Source: an uncultured Oscillospiraceae bacterium
Lineage (GTDB): Bacteria > Bacillota > Clostridia > Oscillospirales > Oscillospiraceae
NCBI GenBank assembly: GCA_934631005.1
Contig: CAKTXA010000008.1
Location: forward strand, 10,960-74,959
DNA length: 64,000 nucleotides
Direction: 5' to 3'
A model generated the notes under the pieces. It was given only the letters and a program-made list of their open reading frames with translations. It did no database searches and was not told the origin of the DNA. The first letter of the stretch is position 1, and every line of letters begins with the position of its first letter. The position numbers were made by a program, and so were the translations under genes. Shown here in pieces: positions 49,058-58,249 of this stretch.

Positions 49058-50206
49058 TCACTCACCCGCCTTTCTGTTTTCCTCGTAATAGCGATAGCAG
49101 CTCACCTTGTGCGTGGGGCTGAGACTGATCTCACAGGGGTATTCGCCCGTGCAGCACGGAAGCTGCGACTCGCAGCGATCCTTAAAGTAGCAGTAGTCCG
49201 GCATGTTGACCGGGTTCGGCACCTTGCCGGGGATGGAATAGAGCTTGTCGACCTTTTTGCCGACCACCGGCTTGGACGCCATCAGGCCGATGGTGTACGG
49301 GTGGCACGGATGGGCGAAGATCTCCTCCGCCGTGCCCTTTTCCACGATCCGCCCGGCGTACATCACGACCACATAGTCCGCCATCTCGGCGATGACGCCG
49401 AGGTCGTGCGTGATGAGCATGATGGACGAATTGATCTTGTCCTTGAGCTGGCGCAGAAGGTCCAGGATCTGCGCCTGGATCGTCACGTCCAGCGCCGTGG
49501 TCGGCTCGTCGGCGATGATGATGCGGGGATTGCAGGCCAGCGCCATGGCGATCATCACACGCTGGCGCATGCCGCCGGACAGCTCGTGCGGATACATCAT
49601 GTAAACGCCCTCGCTGTTCGCGATGCCGACGGTCTCCAGCATTTCGATGGTGCGCGCTCTGACCTCTTCCTTCGTTTTCTGCGCGCCCTCGTGCAGCGCG
49701 ATGACCTCGTCGATCTGCGCGCCGATGCGGAACACGGGGTTCAGGCTCGTCATCGGCTCCTGAAAGATCATGGAGACGAAATTGCCACGCAGCGCCTGCA
49801 TCTTCTCATTCGGCGTTTTGGTGATGTCATACGCCTTGTCGCCGAGGTTCAGCCGGATGGCGCCCTCCACGACCTGCCCCTGCGGCCGCTGCAAAAGCTG
49901 CATGAGTGACAAACTCGTCACGGACTTGCCGCAGCCGGACTCGCCCACCACGCCGACGGTCTTGCCGATCGGCACGTCGAACGACACGCCGTCCACACTC
50001 TTGACAACGCCCGTATCCGTGAAGAAATACGTGTGCAGGTCGTCAAATTCCACCGCGTTTTTGGCGTCGTGCATCGTGGTGAGGTATTCGCTTTCAGGCA
50101 CGTTTTTGCGCTTGCGCTTTTTCTCGAATTGGTTCGTGATCTTGCGGTTTTCCCGGGAGATCCGCCGGGCTTCCTTACCGGAAAGGTATCCTTCCTGTTT
50201 TGCCAT
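49058..50206 (-). CDS. oppD: Oligopeptide ABC transporter ATPase (OppD type)
   Basis: 382 aa, about 50 longer than typical OppD because of a basic N-terminal extension ([27 protein letters not shown]). Then Walker [10 protein letters not shown], signature LSGGMRQR and Walker [13 protein letters not shown]. The C-terminal Cys cluster ([14 protein letters not shown]) is present. The ribosome site is GGGAGGAG. It lies 18 bases after oppC and 1 base before the oppF ATG. The extension has no recognised function. Confidence 0.93.
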   Translation of the reverse strand: MAKQEGYLSGKEARRISRENRKITNQFEKKRKRKNVPESEYLTTMHDAKNAVEFDDLHTYFFTDTGVVKSVDGVSFDVPIGKTVGVVGESGCGKSVTSLSLMQLLQRPQGQVVEGAIRLNLGDKAYDITKTPNEKMQALRGNFVSMIFQEPMTSLNPVFRIGAQIDEVIALHEGAQKTKEEVRARTIEMLETVGIANSEGVYMMYPHELSGGMRQRVMIAMALACNPRIIIADEPTTALDVTIQAQILDLLRQLKDKINSSIMLITHDLGVIAEMADYVVVMYAGRIVEKGTAEEIFAHPCHPYTIGLMASKPVVGKKVDKLYSIPGKVPNPVNMPDYCYFKDRCESQLPCCTGEYPCEISLSPTHKVSCYRYYEENRKAGE

Positions 50207-50224
50207 CGTGCGCTCCTCCCTTCC

Positions 50225-51772
50225 TTACCGCTTCATCTTCGGGTCGAATGCGTCGCGCAGACCGTCGCCGACGAAGTTGAAGCCGAGGACGGTGAGCAGC
50301 AGGCACACGCCCGCCGGGATCCAGATAAACAGATAGTTCGTCATAACGTAGGCGTTATTGACGTCGTTGATGATATTGCCCCACGACGCAAACGGGTACT
50401 TGACGCCAAGGCCGAGGAACGACAGCGTCGCCTCCGTCAAAATCGTCGAGCCGAGGCCCATCGTGCAGATGACGATGAGCTGCGGGATGACGTTGGGGAT
50501 GAGGTGGCGGAAGATGCGGTTCCACACGCGGATGCCGCCGGCTTCCGTCGCCAGCATGAACTCCTGCTCGCGCAGGGACAAAATCTGCCCGCGCACAAGA
50601 CGGGCGATGCCCGGCCAGCCGAGGAAGCCCAGGATCAGCATCAGGTAGACCATACGCGTCCACGAGTCGATCTTCATCGCGTCCATCGCTGAGCCGATGA
50701 TGATGATGACCGGCATGGACGGCACGCAGTAGAAGACATCCACGATGCGCATGATGAGGTTATCGACCCAGCCGCCGAAATAGCCCGAAATTCCGCCCAG
50801 CAGAATGCCGAGCGAGGCTTCGATCGCCACGACGATAAAGCCGATGATGAGCGACACGCGGCCGCCGTACATGAGCCGGGTCAGCATATCCATGCCGTTC
50901 GTGTCGGTGCCGAGCGGATGCTCCTTGCTCGGCGCGGAATAGCGGTCATAGACGTAGGTGTCTTTCATCTGCTTGACCGACCACACGTCGGTGCTCGCGT
51001 CATACACCATGTCGTATTCCGCGGTCTCGCCGGTCTCGTCGGTATAGGTGAACATCTCGTCGCCGCGGTCGACCGCCTCTTCCAAGCGCTCGCGGAAGTC
51101 GCGTGTGATGACGATGGTGGGGTCGGCTGCCGACACGACGATGCGGGAGATATAGCCCAGCTCCGCGCCATCCTGCAGGATGTTGCCCGCGTCGTCCAGC
51201 TCATACGCCGCGCCGTCTGCTTCAAATGTGTGCGCGCCGCCTGCCTCCGCCCGCAGCGCCGCAAGACGGACCGCGAACGGGACGGCCTCGCCGCCGTCTA
51301 CGGCGTTGATGAGGTCGCGGCTGGCATAGCCCATGACCTGCCCGTCCTGATAGACGGCGTAGGTATCGTCGCTGACGATCTCCAGCGTATAATCGACATC
51401 CTTATAATTGAATTCCGTCTGCCCCTTCTTGAACGCGTCGAGCGCCTTGCTCTGCGCGATGGAGCCGAACTTCTGCCCGTCCGCCACGACAAAGCGCATG
51501 GCGTCGTTGCGCGTAAAGCCGACATATTCCTTGGACATCTGCGTATAGGTGTAGAACTGCTCGTCCTGCCCGTAGGGGCTGATGACGCCGCCGAGGAAGG
51601 AGAACAGGAACATCGCGACCAGGATCGAAAGGCCGATCACCGCCAGCCGGTTGCGGAAAAACCGCCTTGCCACCAGCGCGCCCGGTGAGAGGACCTTGAC
51701 GCGGCGGTCATCGTTCAGGGAGTACTGCTCCTGCGGCGTATTTTTTGCATCGTTCTGCTTTTTTGCGCTCAT
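50225..51772 (-). CDS. oppC: Oligopeptide ABC transporter permease (OppC type) with large insertion
   Basis: 515 aa against about 300 for usual OppC. The first membrane helix is at about residues 43-65 (LAVIGLSILVAMFLFSFLGG). An extra region of about 200 residues (roughly 70-285) follows, rich in Asp/Glu/Ala/Thr and expected outside the membrane. The standard permease resumes at HPLGTDTNGMDMLTRLMYGG, with the remaining five helices and the EAA-type loop (EAGGIRVWNRIFRHLIPNVI). No ribosomal slip or stop breaks the frame, so this is a real insertion in an extracytoplasmic loop. It may help to hold the binding protein or peptide. Confidence 0.92.
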   Translation of the reverse strand: MSAKKQNDAKNTPQEQYSLNDDRRVKVLSPGALVARRFFRNRLAVIGLSILVAMFLFSFLGGVISPYGQDEQFYTYTQMSKEYVGFTRNDAMRFVVADGQKFGSIAQSKALDAFKKGQTEFNYKDVDYTLEIVSDDTYAVYQDGQVMGYASRDLINAVDGGEAVPFAVRLAALRAEAGGAHTFEADGAAYELDDAGNILQDGAELGYISRIVVSAADPTIVITRDFRERLEEAVDRGDEMFTYTDETGETAEYDMVYDASTDVWSVKQMKDTYVYDRYSAPSKEHPLGTDTNGMDMLTRLMYGGRVSLIIGFIVVAIEASLGILLGGISGYFGGWVDNLIMRIVDVFYCVPSMPVIIIIGSAMDAMKIDSWTRMVYLMLILGFLGWPGIARLVRGQILSLREQEFMLATEAGGIRVWNRIFRHLIPNVIPQLIVICTMGLGSTILTEATLSFLGLGVKYPFASWGNIINDVNNAYVMTNYLFIWIPAGVCLLLTVLGFNFVGDGLRDAFDPKMKR

Positions 51773-51787
51773 TTTGCAGCCCCCCTC

Positions 51788-52774
51788 TTACGAAATGCGC
51801 ACGCGCGGGTCGACCACGCCGTACAGAATATCGGTCAGGAGGTTGCTCGCCAGCGTAAGCACCGCCATAAACGACAGGTAGAACATCGAAAACGGAATAT
51901 CGCCCGCCACCATCGACTGATACGACACATAGCCGATACCGGGGATGGAAAACAGCGTCTCGGTGATGAGTGCGCCGGAGAACAGCCCCGGCAGTGAGCC
52001 GCCGATGATCGTGACCAGCGGGATGAGCGTGTTGCGGAAGGCGTGCTTGTAGACGACCTTCTTTTCCGTCAGGCCCTTGGCCCGCGCGGTGCGGATGTAG
52101 TCGGCGCTGAGCACCTCGAGCATATTCGTGCGCGTATAGCGCATATACGAACCGATGGACACGATGACGAGCGTGAGGATCGGCAGCACGAGGTGGTTTG
52201 CCTTATCGAGGAACTGGTGCCATGCGTCCAGCTGCGCATAGTCCCGCCCAACAAGGCCGAACAGATCGAACCAGCCGAGCTTGACGGAGAACACCAGCTT
52301 CAAAAGCGTTGCGAAGAAGAACGTGGGCAGCGAGATGCCGACCAGCGCGATGGCGGAGATCGTATAGTCCGTGCGGGAATACTGCTTGGTGGCCGCCAGC
52401 ACACCCAGCGGCACGGCGATGAGCAGCGAGATCACAAACGAAATGCCGCCCATGATGACGGAAAGCCCCACGACCTCGCCGAACTTTGCGACCGCCGGGA
52501 CGTTCCACTTCCAGCTGTCGCCGAAGTTGCCGACGATGGCCTTGGACAGCCACGTAAAGAAGCCCGGCACAATGTCCAGATCCAGACCGAACGAGGCGTT
52601 GAGCTGCGCCAGCCACTCCTCATAGGGCTTGGCGCCCGGCGCCTGCGAGAGCTGGATCGCCATGGTCTGTGCAAACGAGGCGGGCAGACAGCGAAGCAAT
52701 GCGTAGATGATGAACATCACGCAGAACAGGATCAAGATCGACTGTAGGATGCGCTTGATGATGTAATTTCGCAC
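51788..52774 (-). CDS. oppB: Oligopeptide ABC transporter permease (OppB type)
   Basis: 328 aa with a GTG start at 52772-52774; AAGGAAGGAACG lies upstream, and the open frame beyond it has no start. Six membrane helices are present, with the first at NYIIKRILQSILILFCVMFI. The family loop ARAKGLTEKKVVYKHAFRNT couples to the ATPases. It is separated from oppA by 244 bases that contain two hairpins. It pairs with OppC as the membrane channel. Confidence 0.93.
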   Translation of the reverse strand: MRNYIIKRILQSILILFCVMFIIYALLRCLPASFAQTMAIQLSQAPGAKPYEEWLAQLNASFGLDLDIVPGFFTWLSKAIVGNFGDSWKWNVPAVAKFGEVVGLSVIMGGISFVISLLIAVPLGVLAATKQYSRTDYTISAIALVGISLPTFFFATLLKLVFSVKLGWFDLFGLVGRDYAQLDAWHQFLDKANHLVLPILTLVIVSIGSYMRYTRTNMLEVLSADYIRTARAKGLTEKKVVYKHAFRNTLIPLVTIIGGSLPGLFSGALITETLFSIPGIGYVSYQSMVAGDIPFSMFYLSFMAVLTLASNLLTDILYGVVDPRVRIS

Positions 52775-52841
52775 GTTTGATTCGTTCCTTCCTTGCGCGA
52801 CCGGGTCGCGGTAGTGGTTGCGGCAATGCCCGAATATAGAC

Positions 52842-52879
52842 ATCCGGGCTCCTCTCGTATGTGCGCGGGGAGCCCGGAT
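52842..52879. other. Second hairpin between oppA and oppB
   Basis: ATCCGGGCTCC (52842-52852) pairs with GGAGCCCGGAT (52869-52879) around a 16-base loop, in the oppB leader. Together with 52941-52976 it may set the expression ratio between the binding protein and the permeases. Confidence 0.55.
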
Positions 52880-52940
52880 ACCCACATTCGCAGCCGCTGC
52901 GGCTGTGAAATGGCCTAGAATACCTTGGCGTGGCTCAGCG

Positions 52941-52976
52941 AGCCGTTTCCGGCGCCCTGAGACGCCGGAAACGGCT
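52941..52976. terminator. Intercistronic hairpin after oppA
   Basis: AGCCGTTTCCGGCG pairs with CGCCGGAAACGGCT (14 bases, 8-base loop), 43 bases past the oppA stop. No T run follows on the minus strand, so it should protect or partly terminate the oppA mRNA rather than end it fully. Confidence 0.65.
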
Positions 52977-53018
52977 GCTGTTTTCAGTTGCTGGGAAGCG
53001 TTCCCGAAGGGATCGTCC

Positions 53019-55346
53019 TTACTTGGTCTGGATCTTGTCGATCTCGGACAGGAAGGTCCAGTACGGGGTCATATCCTGCGGGATGGTGCTGATGTCCAGA
53101 CGCTCGGAGGAGAAGATGGTCGCGTCGGAGCGCTGATAAACAGGCAGCTCCACGCCCCAGTCCATAATGATCTCCATGGCTTCCTTGTACATCGCCTTGC
53201 GGGCCTCCTGATCGGTGGTCTGACGGGCGGCGATGATCAGCTCATCGAGGTCGGCGTCGTTGATCATGTAGTAGTTCGTCGAGCCGCTGCTGTGATAAAG
53301 CTGGTACATATCCGGGTCGTTCGTGGACTGCCAGGCTGCGACCCAGCCTTCCGCTTCGCCGGACTGGTAGGACGCGTACAGATCAGCGGCATTCGCCATA
53401 TCGTTGACGATCAGGTTCATGCCGATGGTCTTGAGTGCAGCCGCCGCGTTCGTCAGGACCTGGAACGTCGGGTGGTCGCCGTTGCCCTGCGCACCGATGT
53501 TGACGGTGTACTCCAGAGCTGCGCCTTCGGGAGCCGCGGTGAGCTTGCCGTCGGCAACAGTGTAGCCGGCCGCCTCAAAGTAGCCCAGGGCCGCCTGCAG
53601 CGCCGCCGCGTACTTATCCTCGGTGCTCATGTCGTTGGAGTAGATGGGATCGCCGTTCACGTCGGTGGAATACGCGACCTTGTAGCCGTCGTCGGTGACC
53701 TGCGGGGCCGCCCAGGACGTGTTGGAGATCGGGTAGTTGATGACGGAAGCGGTCTCGCCGTAGTAGGAGTCGATGCCCTCGTCGCGGTAGGCCGCGATGA
53801 CGGTCATAATGGCCTTACGCAGGTCCTTGGACTGCTGCGAGGCGGGATCCTTGCCGACCTTAACATTTTTGGCGCCCAGTGCCACATAGCCATAGCCGCG
53901 GTAGTCGATCAGGCGGGTGGTGATGATGGCGCCGTCATCGCCCTCTGCGCCGTTGATGTCAGCGATCTGATCGACGACCTCAAGGGAGAAGGACGGGTCG
54001 GAGATGTCAAGCGCACCGGACTGCACGCCGGTGATCTTATCGGCTTCCTGCGACTCCTTCATGTTGACGTGGCCGTTCAGCGGCGCACCCAGATAGTAGT
54101 TGGGGTTGGCGTCGGTGTAGAACACGCCGTCCTTGTATTCCTTAAAGATGTACGGACCTGCGCCCATCGGAGCGCTGGTTTTTTCACGCACGATGCTCAG
54201 ATCGCCCTTCGGGAAGCCGAAGGAGTTGTTGTCATAGTCATACAGGCTCACGTCGCCGTAGTAGTGCAGCGGCGCGATCTCCATCTGGAGCTGATAGATC
54301 GCGGTGGTAGACAGCTCGGTGGTGGTCAGCGTCATGCTGTAATCGCCGGTCTTGACGATGCCTTCCACGTGATCGACCGCCTCGCCGACGTTCACGGGCG
54401 TGGTGGCGTACGCATACACATCCGCCGGGATCAGGTCAGCCAGCGCAGAACCGGCGCTCTCAGCCTCCATCGCGGAGAAGTTCCAGTCATACGCGTCGCC
54501 GATAGCCAGGAAGAAATCCTTCGCGGTCGCGTCGTCCGCCAGCTTAAAGCCCCAGTTCTTGGCGCACGCGGCCACGGAATCCTCCGCGCTGTTAGCGCCC
54601 GCGGCGACCAGATAGTCAACGATCTCCTGCGCGAACTTCGCGCCGCCGTCATTGACCGCGTCCCAGAACGCCTTCGCCTGCTCCTCGGTGAAGTTAGTAA
54701 AGTCGGTGTTGTCCTCGCCCGCCGTAGCGATGAGCTTTGCGAGCAGCTGCATGGCGTTGCGGTACTCCTCCAGGCCGACGATGGGCACGGAGTAGAACGT
54801 CGCGGAGCCGTCATAGGTCGGGTCCATGTAGACGTACATGTTGAAGATGACGTCGTCGATGGTCATCGGGGTGCCGTCGGAGAACGTGATGTCCTCGCGG
54901 AGCTTGATGTCATAGGTGACGGTGCCGTCATCGTTTTCAGTGACGACGCAGTCGGCCGGGCCATAGTAGGTGTAGTCCGTGCCGTTGTAGCTGCGGGTCT
55001 CGCCCTCGATGCCGTTCAGGACCATCTCGCCGCGGCGGTCAGCGCCCAGCAGAGCAAGCTGCGTGAGGGCATGAGCGGCCTGGTCGGCAGCGCAGGCAGC
55101 AAAGAACGGGCTGAACTTGCCCTCAAAGCCGGTCTGCGCGACCACGATGGTGCCGTCGGTGTTGCCGGTGGGCTCGTCCGCGGTGTCCGTCGTGTCCGCC
55201 GCGGGAGCGTCGGTGCTGGCGTCCGCGGGGGCGTCCGTCTGGCTGCTCTTGTCGTCAGTCGTCGTCTTCCCGGCGCAGCCGGCAAGCAGGCCGAGGCAGA
55301 GGACGAGCGCAAGGAGCAGTGCGATGAGCTGCTTCATGTGTTTCAT
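53019..55346 (-). CDS. oppA: Oligopeptide-binding lipoprotein (SBP family 5, OppA type)
   Basis: 775 aa, long for OppA (about 540). TGGAGG precedes the ATG at 55344-55346. The signal [20 protein letters not shown] has the lipobox LAGC (Cys24). An Asp/Thr-rich linker follows, then the family 5 fold: [40 protein letters not shown], and late [20 protein letters not shown]. Extra length comes from an insert at about residues 200-300 ([20 protein letters not shown] and on). It delivers peptides to OppBC. It is the first gene of the operon, with its own promoter and a two-hairpin leader. Confidence 0.93.
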   Translation of the reverse strand: MKHMKQLIALLLALVLCLGLLAGCAGKTTTDDKSSQTDAPADASTDAPAADTTDTADEPTGNTDGTIVVAQTGFEGKFSPFFAACAADQAAHALTQLALLGADRRGEMVLNGIEGETRSYNGTDYTYYGPADCVVTENDDGTVTYDIKLREDITFSDGTPMTIDDVIFNMYVYMDPTYDGSATFYSVPIVGLEEYRNAMQLLAKLIATAGEDNTDFTNFTEEQAKAFWDAVNDGGAKFAQEIVDYLVAAGANSAEDSVAACAKNWGFKLADDATAKDFFLAIGDAYDWNFSAMEAESAGSALADLIPADVYAYATTPVNVGEAVDHVEGIVKTGDYSMTLTTTELSTTAIYQLQMEIAPLHYYGDVSLYDYDNNSFGFPKGDLSIVREKTSAPMGAGPYIFKEYKDGVFYTDANPNYYLGAPLNGHVNMKESQEADKITGVQSGALDISDPSFSLEVVDQIADINGAEGDDGAIITTRLIDYRGYGYVALGAKNVKVGKDPASQQSKDLRKAIMTVIAAYRDEGIDSYYGETASVINYPISNTSWAAPQVTDDGYKVAYSTDVNGDPIYSNDMSTEDKYAAALQAALGYFEAAGYTVADGKLTAAPEGAALEYTVNIGAQGNGDHPTFQVLTNAAAALKTIGMNLIVNDMANAADLYASYQSGEAEGWVAAWQSTNDPDMYQLYHSSGSTNYYMINDADLDELIIAARQTTDQEARKAMYKEAMEIIMDWGVELPVYQRSDATIFSSERLDISTIPQDMTPYWTFLSEIDKIQTK

Positions 55347-55379
55347 TTTCAAACCTCCATACATTTATCACCAAGAGGC

Positions 55380-55425
55380 TTTCTCACAGCTTTGCTGTGA
55401 GAAACCGAAAGGGACGTCCCTTTCG
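55380..55425. promoter_or_regulatory. Two hairpins in the oppA leader
   Basis: On the minus-strand transcript the first is the perfect palindrome CGAAAGGGACGTCCCTTTCG (55406-55425), and next to it is the stem TTTCTCACAGC / GCTGTGAGAAA (55380-55404). Both lie in the approximately 100-base leader ahead of oppA. The role is unknown: stability, attenuation or protein binding. Confidence 0.6.
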
Positions 55426-55451
55426 CGCCCCGATTGGTCATTACGCTGATA

Positions 55452-55480
55452 ATTTTATCATGGAATCCCATCAAAATCAA
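55452..55480 (-). promoter_or_regulatory. Promoter of the opp operon
   Basis: On the minus strand TTGATT (55475-55480) and TAAAAT (55452-55457) are 17 bases apart in an AT-rich stretch. Confidence 0.65.
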
Positions 55481-55550
55481 CTGTGCTTTCGTTTTTTGTA
55501 AAAACAGGCGATTTATTATGAAAAAAATTCAGATTTAGCGAAAGCTTGAC

Positions 55551-56084
55551 TCAAGCCCCCGCCTCGTCTGTACGGTATTCCATTCCCTTCACTTCGGCAT
55601 ACATCCGCGCGAAAAGTAGCGCCGCAGCGGCAAGGCAGGCGAAAAAAACGATTTTCGTCCAGCTTGCAGGGCTTCCTGTCAAAAGCGCGATCCCCTGCCC
55701 TGCGGCGCCGAGCGCCGACAGGATCGCCGCCGTCAGCGTCTCGGCCGGAAGACGTTTCACCGTCTGCGCATAAACATACGCGCGCAGCACGGGGCCGCCC
55801 CGCGTCCAGCGCGCCAGCGTCCAGAGGAGAACGCCGCACGCCGCCAGCGCCAGCATATACGGCAGCGTCACATACGCCGCCGCGCCCGCCGTGGCCCCGG
55901 GCAGGCAGCCTGCGGCGAGCAGCAGCACAAACCCGATGCCGCAGCGGAGCCAGAGGCTCCGCCGCAGCGCGGAATAGTCCATCGGTCCGGCGTAATGGCA
56001 GTGCGCGCCGCGGTACTGATACTCGCCGTTCAAGTCCTTCTGAAAATCGTTCAGATAGCTCCGGCGATCCCGCTTGCCCGCCAT
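55551..56084 (-). CDS. Membrane protein coupled to the M3 peptidase
   Basis: 177 aa. Its ATG overlaps the peptidase stop (TAATG), which points to coupling. The N-terminal 45 residues are polar and basic (KRDRRSYLNDFQKDLNGEYQ). Four hydrophobic segments follow (CGIGFVLLLAAGCLPGATAG, TLPYMLALAACGVLLWTLAR, and others). The C-terminus is polar (EVKGMEYRTDEAGA). No family is recognised. It is the last gene before the opp promoter, on the same strand. Confidence 0.75.
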   Translation of the reverse strand: MAGKRDRRSYLNDFQKDLNGEYQYRGAHCHYAGPMDYSALRRSLWLRCGIGFVLLLAAGCLPGATAGAAAYVTLPYMLALAACGVLLWTLARWTRGGPVLRAYVYAQTVKRLPAETLTAAILSALGAAGQGIALLTGSPASWTKIVFFACLAAAALLFARMYAEVKGMEYRTDEAGA

Positions 56085-57787
56085 TACGCGATGCCCGTCA
56101 GGTCATAGGCGTCGAGCCACGCCTTGGCCGTTTCGCACACGCCGCGCAGGCAGCGCTCCTCAAACGGGCTGTCGAGACCGGCGTTTTTCAGCAGCTCCGT
56201 GAACGTGCGGCTGCCGCCCTGCTTCGTGTACGCCATATAGTGTGCCCAGGCATCCTTTGGATCCTTCTGGAGCATCGCCCAGAACTGCAGGCTGACCGTC
56301 TGCGCCAGACAGTAGTCGATATAATAGAACGGGCTCTGATAGATGTGCATCTGCCGCTGCCAGCCCTCGCCGTCACCGTAGAACGGGATGTCGCCGCCGA
56401 GCTTCATCCACGGCATATACACGCCGAGCAGCTCCTTCCACGTATCATGCCGCTGCCGCGGGGTCATGTCCGGCTTTTCGTATACGATGTGCTGGAAGTG
56501 GTCGACCATCGTGCCGTAGGGGATGAACGTCAGCGCGCCCGCCAGATGGCTGTAGCGGAATTTGCGCGTGTCCGCGCCGAAGAAGCCCTCGGCCCACGGC
56601 CAGGCGAAAAACTCCATCGACATCGAGTGCACCTCGCAGCTCTCCATGCTGGGCCAGATCGTGGAATACGGCACGCGGTCGCGGTTCATCCACGCGGCAA
56701 ACGCATGCCCCGCCTCGTGCGTCACGACCTCCACGTCGTGCTGCGTGCCATTGAAGTTGGCAAAGATGAACGGCACCTTGTAGTCGCCAAGGTCGGTGCA
56801 GTAGCCGCCGCCCGCCTTGCCGGGCGTGGACAGCACATCCATCAGCTCGTTATCGAGCATCATGTTGAAGAACGCGCCGGTCTCCGGCGACAGCTCCTCG
56901 TAGAATTTCTTGCCGTGCGCAAGGATCGCGTCCGCGTCGCCGCACGGCTTGGGGTTGCCGCTGCGGAACATGAGCGCGTTGTCGGCAAAGCTCATCGGAT
57001 AGCTCTTTCCGAGCCGCTTCGCCTGCTCGCGGTAGATGCTGTCCGCCAGCGGAACGAGGTATTTGACCACTGCCGCGCGGAATTTTTCCACATCAGGCTT
57101 TCCGTAGCAGTTGCGGCCCATGCGGTAATAGCCGAGCGCGGTGTAGCCGCCGTAGCCGAGCTTTTTACCCATCGTGTCGCGCAGGTGGACCATTTTGTCG
57201 TAAATTTCGTCAAATTCCGCCTGATGCTCCTTATACCACGCGCCCTCGGCCTGCCACGCGGCGAGACGGCGTGCGTCGTCGGGGTCATTTTTGAACGGCG
57301 AGAGCTGCGAGATCGTGTACACGCCTCCCTCAAACGGGATCTGCGCGCTCGCGATCAGCTTGCTGTACGCCTGTGAAAGGTCGTTTTCCTGCTGGCTCTC
57401 CGGAATGATCTCCGGCGAGAACGCCTTGCGCGCGATCTCCGCGTTCACAAACATCAGATCGCCAAATTCTGCCGCGAACTCCTTGCGGAACGGGCTTTCC
57501 AGCATCGCGCCCTTCCATGCGTCCTCAAACTCGTCCAGCTCCGGCGATGCGGCGTTCCAGAACGTCTCCTCCGCGTCATAGAACTCATCGCGCGTGTCGA
57601 TCGTGTGCCGCACGCTCGCCAGCGTCGCCAGCGTCTGCATATGGATGACCTGCTGCTCGTGCTCCAGGAACACCGCGCGCGCCTGCGCGTAGTCCTCTGC
57701 GGCCTGCAGGCGCTCCGTCAGCGCGCGCAGCATCTGCTTGAGGGCCGCAAGATCCGGGCGTTCATATTTCATCTCAGAGAATTTCAT
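56084..57787 (-). CDS. M3 family oligoendopeptidase (PepF-like)
   Basis: 567 aa, usual size. AAAGGAG before the ATG. The zinc motif HEAGH is in VVTHEAGHAFAAWMN, with the third ligand region EVHSMSMEFFAWPW downstream. There is no signal peptide, so it is cytoplasmic and cleaves short peptides. It lies upstream of the opp operon on the same strand, fitting degradation of peptides brought in by Opp. The coupled membrane protein follows. Confidence 0.93.
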   Translation of the reverse strand: MKFSEMKYERPDLAALKQMLRALTERLQAAEDYAQARAVFLEHEQQVIHMQTLATLASVRHTIDTRDEFYDAEETFWNAASPELDEFEDAWKGAMLESPFRKEFAAEFGDLMFVNAEIARKAFSPEIIPESQQENDLSQAYSKLIASAQIPFEGGVYTISQLSPFKNDPDDARRLAAWQAEGAWYKEHQAEFDEIYDKMVHLRDTMGKKLGYGGYTALGYYRMGRNCYGKPDVEKFRAAVVKYLVPLADSIYREQAKRLGKSYPMSFADNALMFRSGNPKPCGDADAILAHGKKFYEELSPETGAFFNMMLDNELMDVLSTPGKAGGGYCTDLGDYKVPFIFANFNGTQHDVEVVTHEAGHAFAAWMNRDRVPYSTIWPSMESCEVHSMSMEFFAWPWAEGFFGADTRKFRYSHLAGALTFIPYGTMVDHFQHIVYEKPDMTPRQRHDTWKELLGVYMPWMKLGGDIPFYGDGEGWQRQMHIYQSPFYYIDYCLAQTVSLQFWAMLQKDPKDAWAHYMAYTKQGGSRTFTELLKNAGLDSPFEERCLRGVCETAKAWLDAYDLTGIA

Positions 57788-57824
57788 ATCAAAACTCCTT
57801 TGTCAGTTTTAGTGCGTTACGTGT

Positions 57825-57852
57825 AGTATACCATACTTCCGCCGTTTGTGAA
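57825..57852 (-). promoter_or_regulatory. Promoter of the M3 peptidase gene
   Basis: On the minus strand TTCACA (57847-57852) and TATACT (57825-57830), 16-base gap, 37 bases before the start. Confidence 0.6.
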
Positions 57853-57960
57853 GCCCGAAAAAAGTCCACCGCTGACGACGTCGGCCAAGCAGACGGCGAT
57901 TCGCCGCCGTTTGAATCGGCAAAATGGGAGCAACGGTCGATTCCTGTCGAACGGTTTTTC

Positions 57961-58085
57961 TTGACGAAACACGCAATCATTCGCTATAATGACCCCAGAG
58001 CGCAGGGGTCTGGCATCCGCCGCACCCCACGTCAAGAGGGCCTTTCCGTCCGCAGAAAAGCTGCACTGCGGACGGAAAATTTATA
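57961..58085 (+). ncRNA. Candidate small RNA gene (promoter, about 85-base transcript, terminator)
   Basis: TTGACG (57961-57966) and TATAAT (57985-57990) are 18 bases apart. A transcript would start near 57997. A 13-base stem TTTCCGTCCGCAG / CTGCGGACGGAAA (58043-58078) follows, then ATTTATATTT. No ORF with a ribosome site is inside. The stretch lies in the 462-base gene-free region between the peptidase gene and the PLD-like gene. The sequence does not match SRP RNA, 6S, tmRNA or RNase P as far as I can judge. The existence of the transcript is inference. Confidence 0.5.
58043..58078 (+). terminator. Terminator of the candidate small RNA
   Basis: Stem of 13 bases with a 10-base loop followed by an AT-rich tail (ATTTATATTT). 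Confidence 0.75.
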
Positions 58086-58122
58086 TTTGGGTGTAGATCT
58101 TGCGAAACATATCATAATATAA

Positions 58123-58156
58123 AAACCGGCGATGTTCGCATGAACATCGCCGGTTT
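58123..58156. terminator. Terminator of the tRNA-terminator family, after the PLD-like gene
   Basis: AAACCGGCGATGTTC pairs perfectly with GAACATCGCCGGTTT around GCAT, with A5 on the left and TTTTA on the right. Its core CGGCGATnTTC is shared with the terminators of tRNA-Leu and tRNA-Pro. A further inverted repeat ATTGTATCAA / TTGATACAAT (58165-58174 and 58202-58211) lies between it and the PLD-like gene. Otherwise nothing is seen up to 58249. Confidence 0.82.
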
Positions 58157-58249
58157 TACGCTCAATTGTATCAATGACCACAGCAATCTGCTCACAGCTT
58201 GTTGATACAATATAGCATTCATCACCATTAGTCATTCCACTTTGTAGCG

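Noticed and set aside
52818..55400. 860-codon open frame antisense to oppA
   Set aside because: A shadow of oppA, whose lipoprotein signal, fold and ribosome site are clear. The antisense product looks like Val/Arg/Gly-rich noise.
58032..58235. 67-codon minus-strand ORF (MTNGDECYIV)
   Set aside because: No ribosome site, overlaps two hairpins and the candidate small RNA, and has no family match.
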